Below, piece by piece: positions 51,101 through 62,280 of a stretch of 64,000 bases of DNA. Numbering within the stretch: position 1 is the stretch's first letter; the number at the start of each line of letters is the position of its first letter. Source of the stretch: Diplosphaera chodatii. Its lineage: Eukaryota; Chlorophyta; Trebouxiophyceae; Prasiolales; Stichococcaceae. The stretch lies in contig JAALGY010000010.1 in NCBI GenBank assembly GCA_032358165.1, positions 1,426,001-1,490,000 of the forward strand. Reading direction: 5' to 3'. Position numbers and translations under genes: made by a program. Under the pieces are notes generated by a model. It worked only from the letters and a program-made list of their open reading frames with translations, was not told the origin of the DNA and did not search any database.

Positions 51101-53943
51101 GCCGGTATCCACCACATCTTGACTGCGAGCACATTGGCATTCAGGTCAAGCTGGGGAACGGGCTGGTGCTGTGGGCCGGTGGCGGCGGCGTCTTTGATGA
51201 GGTCACCGGAGAGGTCACGGCAGCCTACAATACTTCACAGGCGCGCACAGCCCATTGCGCTTTGATCCATTCCAGACCCTACAGTGCAAGGTTCGTCTAG
51301 TGTCTGAGTCAGCAAGCTGACTCCGGGGTGCTCGTTCAAGGCTCCCGCAGCTTGTAGAGCCTGGTTGTAGAATGCCAGACGTCAGCACCACAGAATATGA
51401 CTTGCGAACCCCAGTGCAGTGCACATGAGGCCAAGCTGAGCCACATTGCATATGTTAACTGCAGGTGTACAACTCTACCACCGACACCTGGTCCACAACA
51501 GGTGCAGTCTGCCTCGGAAGAGACCTACTGCGCAGCAGACAGATCTGCATTGCGCACCATCTTCATTCCTTGTGGACATGCTGCCATGCCTTTCGGACGT
51601 GCTGTGCGCTTTATACCTGCACTGGTACCCCTGGTGCTCTGGCTGGCTGTCATCCATGCCTTTTGCCGCGCAGGCCCGTTTGTGGTGGCCTCCGCCCGCA
51701 TCGGCCTCTCACTGTTGGCGCTGCCAGGTGATGGAACATACAATGATCAACGCATTAAATTAGAAGAGGCATCCGACAGCATAAATCTGCACGTTGAGCC
51801 TGCATGCAACCGATGTACTGTGTCGCTCTGCTCTGCTGGGGTCTTCCTTCGTTGGCGGCCCCACCTGGAGCATATCTGGGCTTGGAATGTGATGTAGCGA
51901 GTTGTGGTTGGAAGGTTGGCTGCATGACAGCTCTTGACACTCTTGATGACATGTCAAAGTTTGCGCCACAGACGGCGACTCTGCGCTTGCCTGTGGAGGG
52001 CTGACAAATACACAGGAGGTCCAGAACACATGCGAGGTGGGCTGCAGCTGTCAACCCGGTGGCTTTGCCGCACCACCGTGTAGGTGAAATCTCAGCGATG
52101 GTCCAGATGCTTGCGATGCTCATCTCATGGGAGCATTGGCAGTGCAGGTGTACAGCTCAAAGACCAACATATGGACCTCAACACCCTCGATGACCACGAG
52201 TCGCCGCTACCTTGGCAGCGTTCTATACCAGGTACGTGGTCTACAGACCGTCATCGACTGTCTCTGCGGCAGCTTGCCGACAGCGAGCAGACCAGTCTGT
52301 CCGCCACCAAATACAGTACTGTAACCCAGGACTAGGTCCTCTGCAATGTTGCGTACATATTCTGCAACCTTTGCGCAGGGACAACCACTGCATTGCGGTG
52401 GGGTAGAGTCTGAAGCCAATACATCCAGCTGCGAGATCCTCAATCAGTCGACTTCGCAGTATGACCCCTTCCCAAGTCTGCCAGCCGGAGGGTCTCCTGT
52501 CCCATTCTCCGTCCAGCTGGTGCGCAGAGCAGGCCACGAAGCTGCAAGCCTATGCTCGGGGCTGCAGGGCTGGGCCTCGCACCCCTGGCTTGCGGCTTGA
52601 GGAATGTTACAAGCCTGCACATACGCCTGCAGTGCCGTGCGGGCACTGATCTGAGGAAGCATCATACTACGCAGGTGGCACTGACAGGCGGCACCCTTGT
52701 GGCGGGCTTGACGCCCGCAAACGATTCAAGAGTTGAAACTCTGACCTTCGTCTTCAAGGCAGGGGCTGGTGCTTGGACAGCTGTGACGCCTGAGGTCGGT
52801 CTGGCTGCATGGCATTGGCGAAGATCAGAACTCGACCAGTGCATGTTTGCTGCTCGACAAGGACATAACAGATGCGATGTCCACAAGGCACGCATGCAGG
52901 GGGCCGTGATGTGTTATATGTGGGCATGCAGATTCAGGCAGTTGTCATCACACTTGCCAGCTGCAACAATGACGCAACAGCATACCTGATCGGGGGCTTT
53001 TTGTTCAATGGTGTAGCCATACCGACTGTTCAGGCGAGGCAGCTCCCCTTTTGCTTGGCTGTACCGGCTGCAATGTTGCACTAGTGAACCGGAACGCGCA
53101 TGCTGCTGCCGACTTGGACCCGCCCGATGGCGGATGCATGGCAGCATTTGATGGCAGGCGAGCTGCACCCCATCCTTGCCTTGTATCTGTACACATGCAG
53201 GTGCTGGACGAGGACAATATGACCTGGAACGCAACAAATCCACCCTTGCTGACGGTGAGTGCATGGACTATGGCATTAGCATGGCGGCGAGGCTGCTCTT
53301 ATTACATCACGGTGTGCTTGATCAACCCTTGCTTGCGCAAGCGTATACAATTGTCATTGCCCAGGACTTGAAAGCTACACCAGCTGCAAGGGAGAGTGCT
53401 CTTTGTGCGCTGCATGCAGGCTCGTTATTTGCATTCCGCGCTGTCGCTACCAGGCACGTCGTGGGCGTTCCCTGTATGTACAGATGACCACTCTGCTGTG
53501 TTGCGCTTTGCGCTTGAGGAGTGTATAATTAGGGTTATGCCTTGACTCAAGTGACAACGTCTTCTGCATTGTGAGCTGATGTATCGTGTTTGTCGACCTC
53601 GTCTGAATGCAAAATCTAACAGATGCTTGCTCTGGCCCTGCAGACGGGTCGTGCCTTGTCGTGGGAGGTAGGCTCACAGTCGCATGTCACAGCTGCACTG
53701 CCATGCCAGTAGCGTCGATCGCTGCTTCGTTTGAGCACTGCGGCACCCCACGAGCAAGCAAATGCATTGCCCAGCCCGTGCGCATGTGCTGTCTGCGCAG
53801 GGATAGGGAATGATTTTGCGAGCGTGGACTCGGCGGAGCGCCTCTATCCGGGCGCAGCAGCCTGGTCGCCCGCCGGCACCATGACAAACAGCAGGAACAG
53901 GCTGCAGATCGCCAATCAGCGCCTGGCGGTGGCGCTCCCCTGA
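48110..53943 (+). CDS. Secreted Cys-rich / Pro-rich hinge / kelch beta-propeller protein, paralogue B
   Basis: Closest relative of gene A, exon for exon. ATG 48110: MKENTSGAGARLLLLSMLLA, then NLLAVGGRNDPE. Cys exons repeat those of A (LRRCEAQSAAGRPRCSELDR; VHGPQCLRCSFSTVKKVS-like reading near 48893). Exon 4 is 49194-49445; the next module reads SGDFRCGRCIGASAGGRQRF. The hinge exon 50044-50394 is only 117 codons. Kelch exons: GGNEFDPDPPHAELQRASAP, GNGLVLWAGGGGVFDEVTGE, VYNSTTDTWSTTG, DSALACGGLTNTQEVQNTCE, VYSSKTNIWTSTPSMTTSRR, QPLHCGGVESEANTSSCEIL, TLVAGLTPANDSRVETLTFV, LASCNNDATAYLIGGFLFNG, VLDEDNMTWNATNPPLLT, and the last exon to NQRLAVALP, TGA 53941-53943. No disabling stop found in the exons I could align. 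The exon ending at 51240 is followed by GC instead of GT. Confidence 0.8.
50044..50394 (+). repeat. Pro-rich hinge exon of gene B (351 bp)
   Basis: Same exon as in A but 54 codons shorter, still a multiple of 3, with STPPAPPPAPPP and SPLPAPPP variants. Confidence 0.85.
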
Positions 53944-54825
53944 TGCAGGCGGGCAGGTGTCTGATGCCGCTTTCTGTCCCATGTTTCCTGCTGCTATGTT
54001 GCCAGTGCATCCTGCTTGCATGTAGCCCTCTGCTCACTCGCGCACTCATCATTGAATGAAGTAATGCCCAGCGCATGTCGAAAACGTTGGTATACGTTGC
54101 TGCAGCACAATCAGAATGCGAGCATGTATGCTGCCACTACTTGCCACTACTTGAGGGACCCCTTGAACCCACTCATTGTTCGGTACCATGCACAGGTGCA
54201 GAGGCTCCGTATCTGGCCATGCAATGTAGGCGCTGGCTGTTCCCGGTGTCGGGATCGAGAAGGACGGAGAGCGCTTGATTGGCAGCACACTATATGTGCA
54301 CAACGATCCACGGTGGTGCAGAAATGATGTTTGATTGCCAGATGTTGGGACTGATTGGCGGCACGGCTGGGGCAGAATGTTGGGCGCCCTCGGAGCTGAT
54401 GCCGTGCCTGCAACATGAGTAGTCGTCTTGGCAGTCCTTCGGTTTGGCACTTGAAAGTTGGGCTTTTTGAGACCTTCAGACTCTGATCGTAGTGATGAAT
54501 GGCGGGAGATTGTGCCACCTCTGCCCTCAGCGGCAGGTGCCGTGATGTCGGTGCTGCTTGGTCAATCATACATGAATGCACGAGCAGCAGGTCAGCAGCG
54601 CTGGCATGTGCGTACGCACATCCAGTAGCCACAACGGAGCAGTTGTGCAGTCCATCGCGGAGCGTGTGCTGCTGCAGGTCTCTGTTGTTGATTACAGCAA
54701 ACAGCTGACTAAACCCCCTTCAAGCAGTAACACCGATGCTAGCTGGCAACATGTCAAAATCATACTACACAACCCTGATCGGTGAACCGGCTGTGTACAC
54801 GCTCGCTTGTCAGTACGTCTTCGCC
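53944..54825. other. 3' flank of gene B and promoter of gene C, no gene seen
   Basis: 53944-54680 matches the flank of gene A. 54681-54825 lacks the upstream segment that precedes genes A and B, so gene C has a different promoter region. Confidence 0.4.
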
Positions 54826-57800
54826 ATGGGTGTTCTAAAATGCTGGTCAGCGGCATGGCTGCTGCTGCTAACCTTGCTGGTGGTTGCGGTGGAAGGCATG
54901 GCTGCTGTTGCTCCGAAAGCCCACAGCAGCCTGCCATCAGCAAGGTTATGGGGTTTGCAGAGGCACGGAGCGCGCAGCCTGATATCATCGATGGTTGCTG
55001 GCGGTCGAAACGATCCGCAGGTGCCCTGTCCCGGCTGAGCAGATCCTGCCAGGCTTGCCATGCGTAATCACAATATGGCTCCGATCGCAAAGCCTCTGCC
55101 GCTCCTTCTCGTAGATAAATCCTGCAGATGTGTTTTCAGGTGTCATAGATATACATATGTTGGTAGCACTCAACACACTGCTTGATATAAGCAGGCTGGA
55201 TAATATGCACTTTGGCCACTGCCGCGAAGGCATTCTTGCAAGCTCTTGATAAGCAAGGGCCGTCGTGTGGGTGGTGGCGCAGGACGCAGCCCGTCAGTCG
55301 TCAATGATGTACATTCGCTGATGGCGCTGTTGCTTCTGCTTCAGGTAGCTGCGATCCTGAAGCGCTGCGCCGCGCAGTCTGCTGCAGGCCGCCCGCGATG
55401 TAGAGAGCTGGATCGCTACATGTCCAACTGCATCAAGGTGCCGGACTGGTCAGCTCCGGAGCTGCAGCGTGTGCAACGCTCGCACGCGCGCTGCCGTTGA
55501 AGCTGCACCCTGGCGGCAGACGCGCAGTACACCCCATGCGCAGGAGGCAGATGGAATGACCCACCAATGGCACTGCTGTCGATTTGCAGGTGCACGGGCC
55601 GCAGTGCTTGCGGTGCACCTACTCCACCATCAGGAAGGTCAGCGCTAAGAAGTCATGCTGCACAGCCGTTTGCAACGCCGGGGCTTATGCCATCCAGCGT
55701 TGCCAAGTTGGTAAGCCTGCATGTATGCGCCCAGCTCAATTTCCCATGTTTGGCAACAAGAGGTCTACGCTGAAAATGCACTTGAAGAGCGCGGATACTG
55801 GGGGCCTGTATAGTATGCTGCTGTGATGCCGTACCTGTGGTGATCCCACGACTGATGGTCGTGCTTCCTGCAGTGGCTGGGCCTGGTTATCAGCTGGACA
55901 GGTCCAGCAGGGCCCAGCCCTGCCCGGCAGGCAGCGTCAAAGCCGGCGCAGGCAACGCAAAGTGCGCCAAGTGCAGCGGCCGCACCTATCAGCCCAGCGC
56001 GCGGCAGCGCAGCTGCAAGGCCTGCCCCGCCGGCAGGCGTGTTAATGCTGCACGGACAAGTTGCATCAGCTATGGTCCAGGGGTGCAGCCCGGCCGCCTC
56101 GGCGCCCCCGAGAAGTGCCCAGCAGGTGTGTTATGCAGCCATGTGCTGCAGCACACATCAGATGTCTGCTGTGCTATACCTCGGACCACCATGCCAGTCA
56201 GATCTTAGTGCGGCACCAGAACGAAGGCTGCCCTGCTGATGTCGAGTGGGCACGGCACCTGCCCACATGCAGGCACCGCAAAGGCGGGCAGCGGGGACTT
56301 CAGCTGCAGGCGGTGTACAGGAATTGGTGGAAACGGCGGCCAGCGCTTCTCTTCAAAGGCGGGCCAGAGCCAGTGCGACGTGTGTCGGAGGGGCTTCACT
56401 GTCAACGCCGCACGCACGACCTGCAGTAAGCGTGCCAACAGCACCTGTTCCTGTCGATGATACATGAGACGATGCAGGAGGTCTCTTCCTAGCTGGCATA
56501 CTGTGCTGCACTTCTGAACAGAAGTGGCTGGGCAGCCCCAGCTCGTGTAATGGGCTCAGCAGAGGGTGTTGCTCTGTGCCTCAACAGCAACACACCGTCC
56601 AGCTCAGGGCAAAGCGTAGGACACAGATGGATGACAGGAGTGATGGTGACTGCCGCCGCCACTGCAGGCCCGCCGCCACCGCTGCTACCGCCTCCCCCGC
56701 CGCCACGCCGGCCCCCTGCGCCACCGCCACACCCGCCGCCACGCCTGCCACCTTTGCCGCCGCAGCCGCCCCCTCCGCGGCCGCCGCTGAGCCCGCCGCC
56801 ATTCCCACCGCCACAGCCGCCGCCATCTCCACCCCCAGCTCAGCCCTCCTCGCCGCCTTCGCAGCCGCTGCCTGCTCCGGCCCCTTTGCCACCGCCAGCG
56901 CCGCCCCCTTCATCTCCTCCACAGCCGCCGTCCTCGCCACCGCTGCCGCCGGCCCCTTTGCTACCGCCAGCACCGGCCCTTCCGCCACCGCCAGCGCCAC
57001 CCCCCATCCCGCCCCCATTGCCGCCGCCATCGCCACCGCCAGCCCCTCATCCATCGACGCCGTCACAGTCGCCGCTTTTGCTGCCGCCAGCACAGCTACC
57101 ATCTCCTGCAACACAGCCGTCACCCTTCCCTCAACCACAGCCGCCACCATCCCCTCCCCCACAGCCGCCCCCCGCGCCGCCGCCGCAGCCACCATTCTCG
57201 TTGCCGCCTGCGCCGCCACCATCGCCGCCGCCCCCTTCTGCCGCCGCCCCGCCCCCTTCTCCGCTGCCGCCCCCGCCGCAGCCTGCACCGCCACCTTTGC
57301 CACCGCCATCCCCTCCTCCGCATCCGCCCCCATTGCCACCACCGCGACCGCCTCCGTCGCCACCGCCAGCCTCGCCCCCAATGCTACCGCCAGTCCCACC
57401 CCCATCGCCGTCCCCGTCACCTCCTCCGGCCCCGCCGCCGTTGCCGCCGCCAGCTCCGCCCCCCTCTTTGCCGCCGCTGCCGCCCCCGTCGCTTCCACCG
57501 CAGCCACCCCCCTCACCGCCGCCAGCTCCGCCCCCCTCACCACCGCCAGTGCCACCCCCTTCACCGCCGGTGCAGCCGCCCCCGTCGCCGCCACCCGCGC
57601 CTCCACCTTCGCCACCGCCAGCCCCGCCCCCTTCGCCCCCGCCCGAGCCGCCACCTGCCCCGCCGCCAGCTCTGCCCCCCTCACCTCCGCCAGTGCCACC
57701 CCCTTCGCCACCGCCAGCCCCGCCCCCCTCACCGCCGCCCGCGCCTCCACCCTCGCCACCGCCAGCCCCGCCCCCCTCACCGCCGCCAGTGCCACCCCCT

Positions 57801-60800
57801 TCGCCACCGCCAGCCCCGCCCCCGTCGCCCCCACCCGCGCCTCCACCCTCGCCACCGCCAGCCCCGCCCCCCTCACCGCCGCCAGCCCCGCCCCCCTCAC
57901 CGCCGCCAGTGCCACCTCCTTCCCCACCGCCAGCCCCGCCCCCGTCGCCGCCACCCGCGCCTCCACCTTCGCCACCGCCAGCCCCGCCCCCTTCACCGCC
58001 GCCAGCTCCGCCCCCCTCACCGCCGCCAGTGCCACCTCCTTCACCGCCGCCGCAGCCACCACCGCCGCCGGCCATCACCGGCGTCTTCGCCGTGGGTGAG
58101 GCCTTGTGGAACACTCAATCGACATTATGTATGCAGTGTTTTCAGACTGTTAGCTGGCGGCCATCGCTCATCACTTCTAGTTTTGTCGCATACTGACACG
58201 CATCTGATCACATAACGTTCCACGCCTACGCCTGCAAAGTGCAGAAATGTTGCACAGCAATTCTGACATCTGCGTGCAGCTATTCTGCACGCATGGCATC
58301 ATGTGCTCTGTGGTGCTATAGGCTGCCTGCCTGGCAAAATGGAGTGGCTTGACATGTCGCTGCGTGACTCGTTACAGGCGGCAATGAAAACCAAATTCCA
58401 CCGCATGCCGAGCTGCAGCGCTTCACAGATCCTGAGCAGTGGGACAGCACCGTACCACAGCCGCCCAGCTACCGTCGTCTAGCCGCCCTGGTGAGTGCAG
58501 ACTTCTGGGTATTTATGCCACTCCAAGTGGCTGTCACTACTGGCAGTTCTTATGTCTGCAGCATTCTCCGGCCTGCACGAAACATCCACCTGGGCCGACT
58601 AATAAAGGCAACCGCATGAGGCTTCATCCCACGGCATCGGATCTGGGCGCTGTGCAATTACGTGACTGGATGGACAAACGGTGTTGTTACTTGTATATAC
58701 TTGTTGGTGATGACTAAATAAAATTTGTCAATTGTCCCATAACCAGGCCAAACTTGAAAACTCGCTGGTGCTATGGGCTGGTGGTCTGGATGGTGACGGC
58801 AGCATGTTATATAATACATCAGAGGCGTGTCACTGCTGTATCATAATGACGTCCTCCACTTGCTTCGCACTGTTGTCATCTACCTTCGTTGTTGCTCATC
58901 AATGCTCACCTTGTGGCAGCACCGCACGTGGGCAGACATTGCATGATGCAGCCCATTACGCATCAGCTCAGCCTGCGGTGCCACTTGCAGGTGTTCGACC
59001 CTCGCACTGGTACCTGGTCTTCAACAGGTGCGGGTTCGAAGTGGTGTTGTTCAAGCTTGAGCCCAGTGCTGGCTCTGTAAGTTTCATGGTCGGCATGGTC
59101 AGCATTGCTCGCACTGCTGGACACCTGACCCGAGCGTGTGCTCTGAGCACCCTTCCTTGGTTCCAAGCTTTTGCAAAGCATGCCTGGTGCTGGCGTTAGT
59201 ACTCAACACAACAAATGCAGGGGTACAAACCGTACGCATGACCCCTTGCCATGCAGGGCCATTCAATTTGACGACATACCGTGCTGGCCTCACACTGCTG
59301 CCGCTTCCAGGTGGCCATACATCACTGTCTGTTGTAGCAAGATAGAGCATTTTTCCAGCTCACACCCGCCTACAGCTGCAGGCAGTGCCGTTGTGCACTC
59401 ATGGGATGTATCTTGTGCCGAGTCGTACGCATCATCTGCATTTGGTTTGATAGTCGGTGGAGGGGGATGGTCGTTGGTAGTAGATACGGTTCCATATCAT
59501 GCAACACAGGCGAAGACTCTGCACTTGCGTGTGGAGGGAGCAGCGGCGACTATGACTACGAGGACACATGCGAGGTGGGGTGCTGCTGCTTGAATTCTGC
59601 ACCGCCTTCTTGCTGAGCGCTCAGCAAAAGACTCGATTGTGGGTCAAGCCTACAGAGCCAGGTAATAGACTGGCGAACCACGATGTCAGCAGCTGTACTG
59701 GGCCGACCTGCAGGTGTACAGTTCCACGACTAATGCCTGGGCGGCAGCGGCACCCATGGCCACGAAGCGAATCAACCACGGCAGCGTCCTATACCAGGTG
59801 CCACAGCAGGCGCAATAGCCACAAATGAACGCTGCCTGTCAGCAACACATGCATTGTTGCTCTGGCAGTGCATACACGTTTTACTCCCTCAACACCATCA
59901 TCTCATAACAAACCTTTCCACCTGGGTTCCCGGGTTGCAACATTGCAAACACGTGGTGGTGCGCCTTGACACTGTGCAGGGACAGCCACTGCACTGCAGT
60001 GGCTACAACGCTGACCCAGACCCGACGGGCGTCGCCGCCAGCTGTGAGCTGTTCAACCAGACGACCCAGCAGTACGATCAGTTTCCAAGCCTGCCCATCG
60101 ACGACTCCGGAGCTGGATTCGGCTTCCAGATGGTACGCCACTGGAGTTGACATGACGGGCGCAACTGCTAACTTGACTTGTTGCTTTCGAGGCCATGCAC
60201 CGTTGGGATGTTGGCGTGGCATGGACGGATTTGCTTTGCAGATCGAATGCGTCAAGAATGCACCGAAGTGACGACCTCCACACTGCCCGCAGGTCGTACT
60301 GGCCAGCGGCACCCTGGTAGCGTGCACAGTAAGGGGCGCCGACCAGGGCACCGCGGTGTACGTGTTGAAGGCTGGGGCCACGGCCTGGAGTGAAGTGCCA
60401 CCTGAGGTCGGTGTGACTCCCTGGGTCTGTCGGCGTTCGCTGCCACCCTTGAGTTGCATGGCGCCTTGCTCATGGTTGGCACCATGCTGGTGCATGAGAG
60501 CAGCAAGCATCGAACACTCAGTCTGCCAATGCAGGTCCCCGCAAGTTTCCTCACGCTTGCCAGCTGCAACAACGATGCAACAGCATACCTGATTGGGGGA
60601 TACGATCAGGGCGCTGGTGCTGCCTTGACGACTGTGCAGGCAGGTGTTCAGCAGATGCAGCACGGCTGAGAAGCGAAGATGCTTTGCCTTTCATATAGGG
60701 GAATGCAGGAAAATGTGCCTGCTTGTTCTTGCAGGACACAGCGTTTGAGAGGTGTCCCTTGATCAGCTGCACTCCGGCCCTAAGTGATATGATGTTCTGC

Positions 60801-61574
60801 AGGTACTGGATGAAGGGACGTTAAGCTGGAACGCCACGAATCCACCGCTGCTGGCGGTTGCGTCAGGAGAACTGGCACAAGTGCACTAGTGAAACAAAGG
60901 TCTCCTCATGCGCAGTTCTGAGTGCGTGCACAGCGATAAAGCATGAGATGCTCTCCTGTGCTTGGCACTGGACAGCATTGTGCGGCCGCAATATCTGTAC
61001 TAGCAACCAAAAGATCACGGTGTGCTGCAGGCGCGCTGGCAGCACTCGGCATTGTCGCTACCAGGCAAGTGAAAGTACACCACAGCTGAAATGCTGGAAG
61101 CAATGGCATGAAGCTGGTGTGGCTTGTCATGTCTGGTTGCAAACGCAGTTCTGCAGCAGCATGCTTGCTGCTTCAGCATGAGGTGCGATATGAATGGTAG
61201 GTGCTGTTTGGGTCCTTTGCTGATGCCATGCACCGTTGTGGTCCGTGCAGATGGATCCTGCCTCGTCATTGGCGGTATGTTCTCTGATCAGCTCCCATTG
61301 GATGCTTCCGCCCTGTTGCGCACACCGCTTCCAGCACGGTTGATCATGCTTTATGAGGCATGTGAAATGATATGACGCAACAGAGTAGAGCGATTGACTG
61401 CTGTAATGTGTTACACTGTTTTCCTGTGCAGGTAAAGATGGACGGGGTCAGGAGGTGAACACGGCTGAGCGTTTGTATTCGGGGGCCACATCCTGGGTGG
61501 ACGCTGGCAACATGGCCAATGGCAGGACGAGGTTGGAGGCCGGAAATCAGCGGTTGGTGGTGGTGCTACCTTGA
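54826..61574 (+). CDS. Secreted Cys-rich / Pro-rich hinge / kelch beta-propeller protein, paralogue C (longest hinge)
   Basis: Third, more diverged member. ATG 54826: signal peptide (MGVLKCWSAAWLLLLTLLVV), then SSMVAGGRNDPQ. Cys exons: VAAILKRCAAQSAAGRPRCR; VHGPQCLRCTYSTIRKVSAK. Exon 4 (55874-56125) nearly equals that of A and B; the next module is SGDFSCRRCTGIGGNGGQRF. The hinge exon 56668-58095 has 476 codons. Kelch exons: GGNENQIPPHAELQRFTDPE, LENSLVLWAGGLDGDGSMLY, VFDPRTGTWSSTG, DSALACGGSSGDYDYEDTCE, VYSSTTNAWAAAAPMATKRI, QPLHCSGYNADPDPTGVAAS, TLVACTVRGADQGTAVYVLK, LASCNNDATAYLIGGYDQGA, VLDEGTLSWNATNPPLLA, DGSCLVIGG, and last exon VNTAERLYSGATSWVDAG to QRLVVVLP, TGA 61572-61574. Spacing of kelch exons is kept but introns differ from A and B. 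Confidence 0.82.
56668..58095 (+). repeat. Pro-rich hinge exon of gene C (1428 bp)
   Basis: The 3' half is a regular array of SPPPAPPP/SPPPVPPP units; the 5' half is more degenerate (LLPPAQLPSPATQPSPFP). Extreme C/G strand asymmetry. Long Ala- and Gly-rich frames on the reverse strand (57131-58114 and others) are by-products. Confidence 0.85.
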
Positions 61575-62280
61575 TGCCGAGATTGAGAGCACCGACCAAC
61601 ACCAGCAGGAGGCCTGCACTACATACATGCATCCGCTCTATATCGATTTCACAAGGTCATCAACAGATTTCGCCAGGGACCTGTGATGTGCTCCTTCATT
61701 CTGCATTGTTTGACGCGTGATCACCAAATCAGCAAGTAATTGAGCAATGGGTACTATCGAATAAAATGTGTCATGCATAACCCAGAAAGCGCAAACTGAG
61801 ACAGAAACCCAGATTTGTGTTTGATGCACATTACAAGCAAGTAAGCAAGCACTTGCAGCAGTTCATGTGGCCGCATGGCTGCATGGCCGCATAAGGTGTC
61901 AGTGCGCAGGCTTGAGGCAGCTAGCATGGGCACACAACAATCCCGAAACTATCAGTAGACATGCTCAAGGCGGCCACCATGTCATTTATGCGTGGCTGAT
62001 GGACCGGCAGCTTTAGCTGCCCCGCTTCTTGTTTTCAAAATAACATCTAGCAATACATACACGTGTGCGAAGCAAACCGTCAGGAGACAAGCCCGAAGCA
62101 TATCAAAGACCGGCAGCATTGATAACAAAACACACACAAGAGCAGCAGCCCCGCTGTGAGTCCCCTTGCTTTAGACCCCGGCCATTCGACTGTGGCTGCT
62201 GCTCAGCTCTGCTATGTCAAACACCCTCGCTCCTCCTCCGTCAGCTGGGGATTGTCTGTCCTAGTATGTACATGTATGAA
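61575..62280. other. Convergent 3' region, no gene seen
   Basis: Lies between the stop of gene C (+) and the stop of the Hint gene (-). AT-richer than the genes. No coding pattern or repeat recognised. Confidence 0.4.

Larger units (their letters stand above)
45906..54680. repeat. Segmental tandem duplication, unit 2 (carries gene B)
   Basis: Directly adjoins unit 1. Longer than unit 1 because of an insert at about 46060-47020, partly offset by a shorter hinge exon. The stretch 47551-47676, just upstream of the promoter, is almost base-for-base equal to 38501-38626. Confidence 0.8.

Noticed and set aside
56581..58114. Very long Ala-rich and Gly-rich frames on the reverse strand of the Pro-rich hinge exons (also 14688-15435, 40918-41514, 49849-50383)
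   Set aside because: They mirror a CCN-rich repeat read in other frames; they have no splice context, start context or independent codon bias.
39063..61574. Genes A-C as active galactose/glyoxal oxidases
   Set aside because: The propeller is kelch-like, but I could not identify the Tyr-Cys copper site, so I call only the fold.
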